Of a stretch of DNA of 64,000 nt, positions 24,163 to 37,024 are shown in pieces. A model generated the notes under the pieces. It saw only the letters and a list, made by a program, of their open reading frames with translations. It was not told the DNA's origin and ran no database searches. Origin of the DNA: Perkinsus olseni. Taxonomy: Eukaryota; Perkinsozoa; Perkinsida; Perkinsidae. Position numbers and translations under genes: made by a program. Each line of letters starts with the position of its first letter. Positions within the stretch are counted from its first letter, which is position 1. Where the stretch lies: NCBI GenBank assembly GCA_013115135.1, contig JABANP010000201.1, positions 23,761 to 87,760 on the forward strand. Direction: 5' to 3'.

Positions 24163-25396
24163 TCCGATCGAAGATGTGATCAACGGGAGCGAGTGAATTT
24201 CGTCATACACAGATTCTCGTCGTCCAATTCAGCGTGGGAAGAGGTAAGCCGGTCACGGGTTCACGCTGTCAAAACGCGGGGCTTGTAACGTCGCACTCGA
24301 GATTAACGAACCTCAAAGTTAAGACCACTTTAAAGAGGTGCTCGAGTACATCTTAGTACGGCACGATGAGCTGAGCTGGCGTAACGGTCAGCCGCGATTT
24401 CAGTAACCTAACGATCCAGGTTCGAATCTTACTTTATGCAATACAGTATTTAGTCGTGCTTATGCCGTGACTCGGATCTCTGTAGCCGACCGGCCGCATT
24501 ACCACTAACCACGTGTAGGTACCGGTTACGAAGTAGGCGCGTTTAGTTTGGAGACGGAGACAATACCACAATCAGGTTCGCGAAACTCTTGTGAGCTCTG
24601 GGGAGGCTAGTTGCATGAGTGCTTCAACAGCTACACTGTCTACAAAGTACAGTAGCTTGTGCGTTGTAGTTGATTTCAATTTTAACCTCTCTCGCCCACG
24701 CCTGTGTGGCTCTGGGACGGTTCGACGTCGCCCAGGTCTCGCGAGCTCATCGTGCCCCAGCAAGCTTCGCATGTCTGCTGCTATGAGTTACAGCATTGGC
24801 AGGATACTGGTTAGATCACAGTATGCCTGCTCTGAAGCTTGCTATGGTCTACGATGACACCGGCTGCTGCTTATTTAAACTTCACAGGTATGGCGGAGTC
24901 TCACAAACTAACCTCAGGTGAGGACTCCGCACCATTGTACGACCAGACTGCGTTATTAGTGGCGGCACCGTGAGAAACAAGGAGACAGAAACAGACCGGA
25001 TTTACTCCTCAACTCCAGACGCCTCAAGGACTCAAAGTTGAGTTGAGGTATCTCCTTGAGTTGTGTTGCGGTCGACCAGAACTACATCAGCCGCCATGAT
25101 GCATACTTGTATAATACCAACGATCTGAGCGACCGCCCGCGTTTTATCAGCAGGACGCGCCTATCTTGTGAGTGCCAGATTCTTCAAACCCAAAACTCGA
25201 GAAGAATTGAATCCACTAGAACTGAACAACGCAAGACATCCGAACTGTATCAAACTCGATGATGACCGACAACAAAATGAAACGACTAGAGCTAAAAAGG
25301 AGTAAAACGTGAGAGAACAACAAACGGGGAATAACAGATGATTACACACGGCGAGTAGCCATGACGAAGAGGACCGGTCAACTGCCTGGTAGACTC
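24163..25396. other. Gene-poor spacer, right part, with imperfect hairpin
   Basis: No coding frame of note. At 24891-24934 TGGCGGAGTC-TCAC can pair with GTGAGGACTCCGCACCA (three unpaired bases) around a 13-nt loop, which could be a structured RNA or chance. Around 25013-25060 several inverted copies of CTCAACTC/GAGTTGAG occur. The right end is where the ABC tandem duplication begins (about 25397). Confidence 0.45.
24371..24441 (+). pseudogene. Degenerate tRNA-like element
   Basis: An A-box-like TGGCGTAACGG within a good D-arm (GCTG...CAGC, about 24376-24392) is followed some 30 nt later by a B-box GGTTCGAATC (24419-24428), but the anticodon and T stems do not pair. It could be a decayed tRNA gene or the head of a tRNA-derived SINE. 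It is about 210 bp from the intact tRNA-Ser. Confidence 0.4.
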
Positions 25397-25409
25397 CCCA
25401 TAACGGCGA

Positions 25410-28400
25410 TCATTGCTGCCCCTTCTCGTGAAGGTCATAATACACACCTCTCTTGGAGATGAGCTCATCATGAGTACCATTCTCAACAACCCGGCCTTCA
25501 GATATGACGATTATTTTGTCAGCCTTTCTAATGGTCGATAGTCGATGGGCTATTACTATGGTAGTGGGCTTGTCACCATGGACTGATGATGTAAGATTAT
25601 CGATGGCCTCCTGTACGATGGCCTCAGACGCGGAGTCCAATGCTGATGTTGCCTCATCTAGCATGATCAACCTACCATTGATCGAGTCAGCGAGTAACAG
25701 TAGTGGTAGTAGTAGTACCTCGGATTCCTTATCAGGGCCCTAGCTATGGCAACCCTCTGTTTTTGACCACCAGATAACAATCCACCTCGCGGTCCCAATG
25801 GTGCATCCCATCGAACTTTAACACCGGCAAAGTCGGCCATACCGGCCTTATCAGCCACCTCTAGCAAGCCCTCAGTTGATACATCTTTCGAGACTCTGAA
25901 CAGCGAAAATGACCGCCAAGGAAGATTAGACGAGGTTCGATGACACTTACCCGTATGTAACATTATCCCCAAGACTGAGGTCGAAGAGTACGGGTTCTTG
26001 AGATACCACACCGCATTGTGACCTCCACCAGGATACATTAACAGCATTGAGATCAGCCGACTCGAGGTATATCTGAACAGGGTCGAGTATTGTTGCACTA
26101 GCTGATCATCATAAAATCAGCAGCAACAACAGGACTCACTCTCCCAGCGTCGGGGTCATAGAATCTCTGCAGCAAGGCGAATACGGTGCTCTTGCCTCCT
26201 CCACTAGGGCCGACCAGCGCAACCGTCTGACCTGCTGGGATCTCCAAATTGAGACCCTTGAGTATCTGATGAGCAGCAAGACGATACTAGAGAGTGGCTC
26301 ATCGAAAGGTTTGATGCTGACCTGAACTTCTGGTCGGTGAGGATAGGCAAAGTCCACTCCATCGAAGACAATCTTCACATTAGTATTATTAGCATAATCA
26401 TCATCAACCTGTGGGATATATTCAACTACAGTGGTAGCAACAGCCTACATTGAATATGCTCGCCTTCCTCCCATCAGGACATAAGGGATCACACGCACTC
26501 TGCCGATCGAGAAGCTCGAAGATATCATGAGCCGCAGTACGAGCTTCTTTTATGTCTCGCGTGAAGGCCAAAGCCTGAAAGGACATTCGTATGCCAGGTT
26601 ATAGAGCATGTGTTATCACGCTACCTGACCGATGCCCAACGCAGACAAGAAGACGCCCATAACGGCTTGAAGCATCTTGTCGAAAGCCAACCCCTCCTCA
26701 TCGATCAACACCGCACCATACCAAAAGCCCAGTGCGAGGGCACCGAACATCATGATGCTTGACATTCCATAGAAGAAGCCAGAAACGAAAGCCCTCTTAC
26801 TGTGCTTGCTCACCGACTTCATGATCAACATTTCGAACCTGAAGGGTCACCACAATAGTAACACCTCTCACATATTGATCTGAGTACTACAGGTCCCGGG
26901 TTCGAACCTCGGCAGTGAGAGCTCTCAGCGTCCGAAGATTCTGGACAGCCTCTGAGGCTATCTGATTAGCCTGTCCCGACGAGTCATCTTTCTTGCCAAT
27001 ACCATCCCCTCCAACATTCACCATCATATCCACCGCCCCTACAGGAGAGAAGATCTCCGGTTCTATTCCCACACCATGCATTATTCCCCTACCAGCTGCT
27101 GCCAATAGTGGAAGAGTTGCCAACATAACAGCAGCCAACTTCGGTGAGGCCGAGAATGATATTATGACACCGGCGATTGCAGTAGCAGCCAGCTGAGCAA
27201 ATATACCTGAGGGGAGTTGATCGAACAGAAAACGCCGGTGACTCTTGGCCATCCTACCTAGCTGGGTTCCAGTGAGGACATTCAATTTCAATGCGTAAGT
27301 GCCGAGGGTGGAGGTAAGACGCCCGGGAGCATGAGCAGGATCGTCGAAGTAGGCTATCTCCTGATAATGATGATGATAATAATGATTTGGACTGGACTCA
27401 GTAGCCTCTACTACTTGTCGTAACATCTTGCCGTAACATGCCGTCCGCACTCTCTTAGTGAGATGTTCACCAATGAATGCGAAACCCCAAAATTGCCCGA
27501 CATTACCCAGTGCAATACCAATGGCTATACCAACGAACCTGAAGGAGAAAGGTGTCATCAGAGGCTCGAACCGGGGACCTAACGCTACCCTAAGCTCGTC
27601 CGTACAATGCCATCCATCATACTGTCCACATCGGGATCGAAGAAGTACTTGAGGGCTTGCGCGAGGAGAAGGGCCTCCAAGGGCATGGCCACCCCCGACA
27701 GAATCGCCCCCAGGATTGATGGGAGGTAATAGGCAAACTCGGGCTTAGACAAACCGAATAGTCGCAACCATGGGACCTGATGATGGTGAGGTGCACCGGA
27801 CTGACGAGAGAAGAGACGGCGAATCACTCTGTATGTTTTTGAGATCTGCTCAACACGCTTCTTCTCCTCGGCTTCCTCATCCACGGCAAAATGTTCATTC
27901 TCTACAAAAACTGCCGAGCCTGTTGATTTGGCCGCTGCCGATTGAGCACGTATGAGACCACCATCACTCACTACACTGGATGTGCTGATAACAATAGCAT
28001 GAGCATCATCATCATCATCATCATCATCATCACAGGCTACAGGCTCCCATAATTACCTTCGATGTCTGAGTGGGAGCATACCCGCATGAGCAGTAGAACT
28101 AGCTGCCGCAGCGGCTTCCTGTGCCGAGACCAGAGCATAATAGACGCCATTAGGGCGACCTGAAGTGGAGGATGATGCAGACACCAGCGATGGTCGAGGA
28201 TGATGTTACCTATTAGGTCATGATGTGTCCCCGACTCGACAAGTATTCCGCCCTGCATGACGAATATTATGTCGGAGTTCCGAACTGTAGAGAGACGATG
28301 TGCAATTGAGATGGTGGTGAGACCGGATGCTTTTTGAAGTCTGAAAGGATATACCCCAATACTCTGATGATGAGCAGCCTACATGGACCTTACTTATCTA

Positions 28401-30798
28401 TTGTAGATTGGACCATCTTCTCACTTTCGTTATCGAGGGCTGAAGTTGCCTCATCCAGTAGGAGTATCTCAACAACAGAAGATATGTAATGGTAAAGTCA
28501 ATACGGCAGCTCTAATAGGATTACTTGGGGATTCCTCAACAATGCTCTGGCAATGGCAACCCTCTGCTTCTGTCCACCGGAGATTTGACTGCCTCCTCCA
28601 CTAGAAGTACCGCAATAAGTATCGTACCCTTCTGGTAGAGAGGATATGAAAGTGTGAACCTGGAATCCAAAGGTCCCTGGTTCAAACCCACCATCCAACA
28701 TACATTAGCTCTCTGACAGGCGTCTCTTATTTGGCTCTCTGAAGGGGTGTAATCGAGCCCGTAGGTGAGATTATTTCTAATAGAAGTTGCGAATAGTACC
28801 GGCTCTTGACCAACGTACCTGACGTTATCATGATCCAACTAATGGTGAAAAATGATGAACTCACCCGAAGAGGGACCGTATGGCGGTTGGCTTCCCCTCA
28901 CCGAATTTGCGATAATCTACTCCATTCATTTCTACTTTACCACTGACAGGGTCGTAGAAACGCTCGAGCAGGGCCATAACAGTACCTGCATGGGAAGGAT
29001 GGGTAGAGAGGTCTTTGAGATTGAAGAATAATTACTCTTGCCCGAACCACTCTCCCCTACAAAAGCCACCTTCATTCCGGTAGTAATGTCGAAAGAGACG
29101 TTACTCAAGACCTGAACAGAATGGTCGATAATATCATGGATACATCATCAGAGTTTGGGTATCATTACCTGGACTTCGGGACGACTGGGATAAGTGAAAC
29201 AGACATCGCGGAAAGAGAGTTTAGAGAAGGATACAGGAGGAGGGGGAGGAGTACTCGACGATGAGGTAGTAGAAGTCGTCTCTCGGGCGATAGAGGTCTC
29301 AATGAGAGGGACCTCCTCATCAATGACCCGATAGATCTCGCCGGCAGAGGCTTTACCAATCTGGAAGATCTGTATTGGGGGCATAGCTTGCCCAAGACCG
29401 AAGGTAGCTGAGAGAGGGAGATCAAGTAGAGTACCAGAGAAGGATGTCCTACCCATAAGAACTGAAAAGAAGACGGCAATTATATCACCGCCAGTGTAAG
29501 GCACTCCAGTCCAAGAGTTGACAGTCCCATCCCGAACCAATGTACCACCATACCTGAGGGAGAGAATATGACGGACCAATATACAAGAAGAAAGATGCTG
29601 ACCAAATTGTTAGAGCATAGGCGGCGTAGGTAGCACCAAAGGTAAGACCAAGGGAAAGACCAGTATAAAGACCAGCCTTTGTTCCACCTAACAACAGTGA
29701 GGAGATACAACATCATCGCCCAGCGGCAAATGCCATTTCACCTAGTCTTGCTTGTTCGAGGGCGGAGCTATATCGCTCGATTTCTCGCTGCTGTCCACCA
29801 AAGGCTGTTACCGTTCGAATAGAGCTCAAGGCCTGCATTGGTCATCGGAACATGATGCCATTATTATACAGGACATACCTCTTCTGCGTAAGCCCCTGCC
29901 TTAGCGTAGGAAGTCTGTGATATCTTGGATGATTTAGCTAGGACTATACCCATCATTGTAGTTGATACGATGATAACCGGTGTAGCTGCGAGCATGACAA
30001 GGCAAACCTATCAAGTATGATAATCAGGGATAAGGATGCTCGAGGTGACTTTACCTGCCATCCTCTAATGAAACCAATAGTGAGGCCGGCGATAGCCATT
30101 GACATGTTCATTATGAAGAGGCCCACTCGAAAGCCCAGAGCTTGTTGTACCTGACGTTATGAAGATGGTGATACAATAATGGTCTGGTAATGAGAGATGA
30201 ATGACCTTAGTAACATCTTCGGTCATTCTAGTCGGTAACTCTGCCGGGCTAATCTTATCAAACCATGCAATATCTTGACAGAGGACTGAAAAGCAGGCGT
30301 TACGTCCGTGCGAGAGGGTGATGATAATGCTAGTTGTCATTACCAGCCTCGAAGTATCGTATCTTCAACCGCGTGGCTTGCAGAGATGCCGTAGCGGTGA
30401 AGATCCCATGCCAAGCCCACGAGAATCCCCATGCACCAATACCAATGTAGACCTGGAGAATGATTGCATACATACCGAGAACAATGACTATATAGACTCA
30501 CCATGTACAAGCACTGCTTTGATACAGCGTCAACGACATTGTCACTACCTTCCCCAAGATCATCTGAGAGACCATCTTGCGCAGGCTGCAGCAAGGGAAT
30601 GGCGAAGACTTACTGAGGGTATCTCCAAAGACGTAAGCAAATAGAGGGAAGGCTGTGCCGTGAGCAGCAGCACATATTACTGCGAACACTAAGTGAACAG
30701 GGACTCGAAGACAGTCTATGAGGGAGGAGAGAGCACTCACCTATTGCTGATAACTCATACTTGGTGGCGAATCTGTAGAGCTGGAAATAATTGACCAT
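25410..30798 (-). CDS. ABCB-type multidrug transporter, downstream tandem copy
   Basis: Full transporter TMD1-NBD1-TMD2-NBD2, split into many exons by introns of about 30-60 nt. The first exon is [20 protein letters not shown] (ATG 30798), followed by [19 protein letters not shown]1 has Walker A GESGSGKS (about 29050-29030), the signature [16 protein letters not shown] (about 28590-28545), Walker [13 protein letters not shown] (about 28470-28435) and H-loop [12 protein letters not shown]2 begins around 27740 ([16 protein letters not shown]). NBD2 has Walker [10 protein letters not shown] (about 26215-26190), a second signature [27 protein letters not shown] and [11 protein letters not shown], and ends HEKGQQ with TGA at 25410-25412. 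All ATP-site residues are present in both domains, so both sites should be catalytic. Such proteins pump hydrophobic compounds or lipids across membranes. It lies 6.24 kb from a near-identical sister. Not every splice site was resolved. Confidence 0.88.
27539..27588 (-). other. tRNA-like intron, sense (ABC copy 2, TMD2)
   Basis: This 50-nt intron (GTAGCG...CTTCAG) joins VRTSLG to FVGIAIG in frame. Its interior TTAGGTCCCCGGTTCGAGCC is a variable loop plus 5' T-arm of a tRNA in the same orientation as the gene. Confidence 0.75.
28004..28032. repeat. ATC microsatellite in ABC copy 2 intron
   Basis: About nine ATC triplets; the same intron in the sister copy (34254-34271) has only about five, so the tract has changed length since the duplication. 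Confidence 0.9.
28660..28703 (-). other. tRNA-like intron, antisense (ABC copy 2, NBD1)
   Basis: This 44-nt intron (GTATGT...TTCCAG) joins ACQRAN to [11 protein letters not shown]. Its complement reads AATCCAAAGGTCCCTGGTTC then AAACCCACC, the 3' half of a tRNA including the variable loop and T-loop. Confidence 0.8.
29554..29584 (-). other. 31-nt intron in ABC copy 2 (TMD1)
   Basis: Removing GTATATTGG...CCCTCAG joins SASFFL to YGGTLVRDG, matching the usual ABCB sequence at this point. Left in, the 31 nt break the frame, so splicing is required unless the copy is inactive. Confidence 0.65.
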
Positions 30799-31640
30799 TG
30801 ATGATGGTCGAGCGGATTGGAAAACTAACTGCACTTGAGTGGAGTAATCCCGTCCCGAGTTGAAGGTAGAATAATGTGGCCATATCATGGTCTAGCGCCA
30901 CGCTAGAGATTGCAGCACCCTTAGACGAAGCAACAGCGACAAGCGAAACATTGCCGTCAATAAGGTGATAACTGGGTAATATCAAAAGAAACTAGTGAGC
31001 TGAAGCACAAATATTGCCTGCATCGGCTCGGCATACCTTCAGAAGAGGTTACCTCAACTTGTTAAAACTTGTATTTGTACATACCCAGTATGACGAACGG
31101 AGTGTTGCTTCCAGCGTGACTTTGTGGCGTATGGCGAAGGTTACAGCGTAGACATCTCTGATCTTATCAACGACTCCGAAGTCGAACAGTTCTATCCCTA
31201 TCTCAGCCACTATGGATCGATGACCTGAAGGCCCCAATAGAGACGCTAGTTTGGGCGACATGCTGCTTTTGGCGGAGAAGAAGACTCGTCAGACGTTTGC
31301 ACCAGGCATGGGCCCTTGAACGCAACAAAGGACAGACTAAGCTGAAAGCCTTGTTACTTGAATACCAAGTGTATGAGCACTGAAGCACGAGTCGAGATAT
31401 AACACAAAAGCTACGCGTCATGTATCGCGTGCGCCACGAGGAACTGATGCCACACTGCAGTCCATTTTGGAAAGAGGCACCACGGAGAGTATTAACGTGG
31501 CATAAACTGAACTTACGTCGGAACGTATCGATAGTCATCAGTACGTCCAACTGATCATCATCATGAGATGATGAAAGGGATAGAAAACTTGAGATGACAT
31601 ATAGGGGCAAGACACGGATGAGAGTCGAATACAAAAAGTG
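30799..31640. other. Spacer between the two ABC transporter genes
   Basis: It holds the promoter and 5' leader of the downstream copy and the 3' flank of the upstream copy. No protein family is recognisable. Identity with the flank of the other copy ends about 13 nt beyond the stop codon. Confidence 0.5.
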
Positions 31641-31653
31641 CCCATAACGGCGA

Positions 31654-34600
31654 TCATTGCTGCCCCTTCTCGTGAAGGTCATAATACACACCTCTCTTGG
31701 AGATGAGCTCATCATGAGTACCATTCTCAACAACCCGGCCTTCAGATATGACGATTATTTTGTCAGCCTTTCTAATGGTCGATAGTCGATGAGCTATTAC
31801 TATGGTAGTGGGCTTGTCACCATGGACTGATGATGTAAGATTATCGATGGCCTCCTGTACGATGGCCTCAGACGCGGAGTCCAATGCTGATGTTGCCTCA
31901 TCTAGCATGATCAACCTACCATTGATCGAGTCAGCGAGTAACAGTAGTGGTAGTAGTAGTACCTCGGATTCCTTATCAGGGCCCTAGCTATGGCAACCCT
32001 CTGTTTTTGACCACCAGATAACAATCCACCTCGCGGTCCCAATGGTGCATCCCATCGAACTTTAACACCGGCAAAGTCGGCCATACCGGCCTTATCAGCC
32101 ACCTCTAGCAAGTCCCTCAGTTGATACATCTTTCGAGACTCTGAACAGCGAAAATGACCGCCAAGGAAGATTAGACGAGGTTCGATGACACTTACCCGTA
32201 TGTAACATTATCCCCAAGACTGAGGTCGAAGAGTACGGGTTCTTGAGATACCACACCGCATTGTGACCTCCACCAGGATACATTAACAGCATTGAGATCA
32301 GCCGACTCGACGTATATCTGAACAGGATCGAGTACTGTTGCACTAGCTGATCATCATAAAATCAGCAGCAACAACAGGACTCACTCTCCCAGCGTCGGGG
32401 TCATAGAATCTCTGCAGCAAGGCGAATACGGTGCTCTTGCCTCCTCCACTAGGGCCGACCAGCGCAACCGTCTGACCTGCTGGGATCTCCAAATTGAGAC
32501 CCTTGAGTATCTGATGAGCAGCAAGACGATACTAGAGAGTGGCTCATCGAAAGGTTTGATGCTGACCTGAACTTCTGGTCGGTGAGGATAGGCAAAGTCC
32601 ACTCCATCGAAGACAATCTTCACATTAGTATTATTAGCATAATCATCATCAACCTGTGGGATATATTCAACTACAGTGGTAGCAACAGCCTACATTGAAT
32701 ATGCTCGCCTTCCTCCCATCAGGACATAAGGGATCACATGCACTCTGCCGATCGAGAAGCTCGAAGATATCATGAGCCGCAGTACGAGCTTCCTTTATGT
32801 CGTGCAAGAACGCTAGGGCCTGACAAAAGAACGCTGGTCATTCTCTCGCTTGATGATAACAGGACTACTGCTACTACCTGGCCGATACCAACTGCAGACA
32901 AGAAGACGCCCATAACCGCTTGAATGGTGTCATCGAAGGCTAATCCCTCGGTATCGATCAACACCGCACCATACCAAAAGCCCAGTGCCACAGCAACATA
33001 CGTCATGAAGTTCGACAAGCCGTAGAAGAATCCCGAGAAGGAGGCCGGTTTACCGTGTTCGATGGCTGACTTCGTGATTAACATCTCGAATCTGAATGGT
33101 CATCACGGTGGCAACAACAATCATCTCATGACAATCTTACAGGTCCCGGGTTCGAACCTCGGCAGTGAGAGCTCTCAGCGTCCGAAGATTCTGGACAGCC
33201 TCTGAGGCTATCTGATTAGCCTGTCCCGACGAGTCATCTTTCTTGCCAATACCGTCCTCACGAGTTACGAAGATTACACCTATTGCACCTATAGGGGAGA
33301 AGATCTCCGGTTCGGTTCCCACACCATGCATTATTCCCCGACCAGATCCCGCCAATAGTGGGAGAGTCGCCAACATAACAGCAGCCAACTTCGGTGAGGC
33401 CGAGAATGATATTATGACACCGGCGATTGCAGTAGCAGCCAGCTGAGCAAATATACCTGAGGGGAGTTGATCGAACAGAAAACGCCGGTGACTCTTGGCC
33501 ATCCTACCTAGCTGGGTTCCAGTGAGGACATTCAATTTCAATGCGTAAGTGCCGAGGGTGGAGGTAAGACGCCCGGGAGCATGAGCAGGATCGTCGAAGT
33601 AGGCTATCTCCTGATTATGATGATAATGACAACGACCAAGGCTGGATTCAGCCACCTTTACTACTTGTCGTAACATCTTGCCGTAACATGCCGTACGTAC
33701 TCTCTTAGTGAGATGCTCACCAATAAATGCGAAACCCCAGAATTGTCCAACTTTACCGAGCGCAGTACCAATAGCTATACCAACAAACCTGAAGGAGAAA
33801 GGTGTCATCAGAGGAGCGAACCGGGGACCTAACGCTACCCTAAGCTCGTCCGTACAATGCCATCCATCATACTGTCCACATCGGGATCGAAGAAGTACTT
33901 GAGGGCTTGTGCGAGGAGAAGGGCCTCCAAGGGCATGGCCACCCCCGACAGAATCGCCCCCAGGATTGATGGGAGGTAATAGGCAAACTCGGGCTTAGAC
34001 AAACCGAATAGTCGCAACCATGGGACCTGATGATGGTGAGGTGCACTGGGCTGACGAGAGAAGAGACGGCGAATCACTCTGTATGTTTTTGAGATCTGCT
34101 CAACACGCTTCTTCTCCTCGGCTTCCTCATCCACGGCAAAATGTTCATTCTCTACAAAAACTGCCGAGCCAGTAGATTTGGCCGCTGCCGATTGAGCACG
34201 TATGAGACCACCATCACTCACTACACTGGATGTGCTGATAACAATAGCATGAGCATCATCATCATCATCACAGGCTACAGGCTCCCATAATTACCTTCGA
34301 TGTCTGAGTGGGAGCATACCCGCATGAGCAGTAGAACTAGCTGCCGCAGCGGCTTCCTGTGCCGAGACCAGAGCATAATAGACGCCATTAGGGCGGCCTG
34401 AAGTGGAGGATGATGCTGCAGACACCAGCGATGTTCGAGGATGATGTTACCTATTAGGTCATGATGTGTCCCCGACTCGACAAGTATTCCGCCATGCATG
34501 ACGAATATTATGTCGGAGTTCCGAACTGTAGAGAGACGATGTGCAATTGAGATGGTGGTGAGACCGGATGTTTTTTGAAGTCTGAAAGGTTATACCACAA

Positions 34601-37024
34601 AACTCTGATGATGAGCAGCCTACATGGACCTTACTTATCTATTGTAGATTGGACCATCTTCTCACTTTCGTTATCGAGGGCTGAAGTTGCCTCATCCAGT
34701 AGGAGTATCTCAACAACAGAAGATATGTAATGGTAAAGTCAATACGGCAGCTCTAATAGGATTACTTGGGGATTCCTCAACAATGCTCTGGCAATGGCAA
34801 CCCTCTGCTTCTGTCCACCGGAGATTTGACTGCCTCCTCCACTAGAAGTACCGCAATAAGTATCGTACCCTTCTGGTAGAGAGGATATAAATGTGTGAAC
34901 CTGGAATCCAAAGGTCCCTGGTTCAAACCCACCATCCAACATACATTAGCTCTCTGACAGGCGTCTCTTATTTGGCTCTCTGAAGGGGTGTAATCGAGCC
35001 CGTAGGTGAGATTATTTCTAATAGAAGTTGCGAATAGTACCGGCTCTTGACCAACGTACCTGACGTTATCATGATCCAACTAATGGCGAAAAATGACGAA
35101 CTCACCCGAAGAGGGACCGTATGGCGGTTGGCTTCCCCTCACCGAATTTGCGATAATCTACTCCATTCATTTCTAGTTTACCACTGACAGGGTCGTAGAA
35201 ACGCTCGAGCAAGGCCATAACAGTACCTGCATGAGAAGGATGGGTAGAGAGGACTTTGAGATTGAAGAATAATTACTCTTGCCCGAACCGCTCTCCCCTA
35301 CAAAAGCCACCTTCATTCCGGTAGTAATGTCGAAAGAGACGTTACTCAAGACCTGAACAGAATGGTCGATAATATCATGGATACATCATCAGAGTTTGGG
35401 CATCATTACCTGGACTTCGGGACGACTGGGATAAGTGAAACAGACATCGCAGAAAGAGAGTTTAGAGAAGGATACAGGAGGAGGGGGAGGAGTACTCGAC
35501 GATGAGGTAGTAGAAGTCGTCTCTCGGGCGATAGAGGTCTCAATGAGAGGGACCTCCTCATCAATGACCCGATAGATCTCGCCGGCAGAGGCTTTACCAA
35601 TCTGGAAGATCTGTATTGGGGGCATAGCTTGCCCAAGACCGAAGGTAGCTGAGAGAGGGAGATCAAGTAGAGTACCAGAGAAGGATGTCCTACCCATAAG
35701 AACTGAAAAGAAGACGGCGATTACGTCACCGCCAGTGTAAGGCAATCCGGAGAGAGCGTTGATAGTTCCATCCCGAACCAATGTACCGCCATACCTGAGG
35801 GAGAAACGATAGAGCGACAGGGAAAATGATGCTGACCAAATCGTAAGGGCATAGGCGGCGAAGAGAGCAGCGAAGGTGAGACCAAGGGAGATACCAGTGT
35901 AAAGACCAGCCTTCGTTCCACCTAACAACATATTGAGAAAATGCGAGCTCACAAGCAAAGCTGCTATAGAATCTAACCTCTTCTGGCGTCCTCGAGGGCG
36001 GAGCTATATCGCTCGATTTCTCGCTGCTGTCCACCAAAGGCTGTTACCGTTCGGATCGAGCTCAAGGCCTGCATTGGTCATTGGGAGGACATGATGCCAT
36101 TATTATACAGGACATACCTCTTCTGCACAGGCCCCTGCCTTAGCGTAGGAAGTCTGTGATATCTTAGACGATTTGGCTAGGGCTACGCCCATCATTGCAG
36201 CCGATAACACGACTACTGGCATAGCAGCGAGCATTACAAGGCATACCTGCGAGTGGTGATGGAGGAGTAACACATCACTCGGGCCGAACTTACCTGCCAT
36301 CCTCTAATGAAGCCGATAGTGAGGCCGGCGATAGCCATTGACATGTTCATTATGAAGAGGCCCACTCGAAAGCCCAGAGCTTGTTGTACCTGACGTTATG
36401 AAGATGGTGATACAATAATGGTCTGGTAATGAGAGATGAATGACCTTAGTAACATCTTCGGTCATTCTAGTCGGCAACTCTGCCGGGCTAATCTTATCAA
36501 ACCATGCAATATCTTGACAGAGGACTGAAAAGCAGGCGTTACGTCCGTGCGAGAGGGTGATGATAATGCTAGTTGTCATTACCAGCCTCGAAGTATCGTA
36601 TCTTCAACCGCGTTGCTTGCAGAGATGACGTAGCAGTAAAGATGCTATGCCAGGCGCAGGATAATACCCATGCAGCAATGCCGATGTAGACCTGGATAAT
36701 GTTCACAATTAGTTCGTCAACACTGATTCAGAGAGGCTCACCATGTACAAGCACTGCCTTGACACGGCCTGTACAATGTCGCCACCAGGCTGAGCGAGAT
36801 CATCTGAAACACTGTCGAATGATGAGAGGAGAAGAGTGAGGACTCACTTATTGAATCTCCGAAGACGAAAGCAAATAATGGTAGGGCTGTTCCGTGTGCT
36901 AAAGCACATAATGTTGCCAAGCCTAAGAAAGCAAAGAGTCGAGGACTGTGACGCGAGAGCATTCACCTATTGCTAGTAATTCTTGTCTGGTAGCATACCT
37001 ATACAGGTCGAAGTAACTGACCAT
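31654..37024 (-). CDS. ABCB-type multidrug transporter, upstream tandem copy
   Basis: Same exon plan and domains as its neighbour: first exon [20 protein letters not shown] (ATG 37024; an in-frame ATG at 37135 is an alternative), then [18 protein letters not shown]1 has Walker A GESGSGKS (about 35290-35270), the signature near 34830-34790 and LDEATSALD near 34710-34680. TMD2 starts near 33985. NBD2 has GPSGGGKST near 32455-32430, the signature near 32020-31975 and LDEATSALD with [11 protein letters not shown], ending HEKGQQ with the stop at 31654-31656. Long blocks are identical to the sister, for instance most of NBD2 and the TMD2 exon around 33460-33600. Others, including the first two exons and the stretch near 33250-33300 ([10 protein letters not shown] versus a different sequence), have diverged. 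This patchwork suggests gene conversion. Confidence 0.88.
33789..33838 (-). other. tRNA-like intron, sense (ABC copy 1, TMD2)
   Basis: Homologue of the 27539-27588 intron, also 50 nt. The interior TTAGGTCCCCGGTTCG is conserved, with a change just after the T-loop core, so the intron predates the duplication. Confidence 0.75.
34254..34271. repeat. Short ATC tract in ABC copy 1 intron
   Basis: Counterpart of the longer tract at 28004-28032 in the duplicate gene. Confidence 0.85.
34901..34944 (-). other. tRNA-like intron, antisense (ABC copy 1, NBD1)
   Basis: Homologue of the 28660-28703 intron, identical in its 44-nt length and tRNA 3'-half content. Confidence 0.8.
35795..35818 (-). other. 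Candidate 24-nt intron or exonised intron (ABC copy 1)
   Basis: Aligned to the 31-nt intron of copy 2, this copy has only GTCGCTCTATCGTTTCTCCC plus TCAG. Spliced, it gives SASFSL-YGGTLV, matching the sister; unspliced, it adds eight residues ([12 protein letters not shown]) without breaking the frame. Confidence 0.5.
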
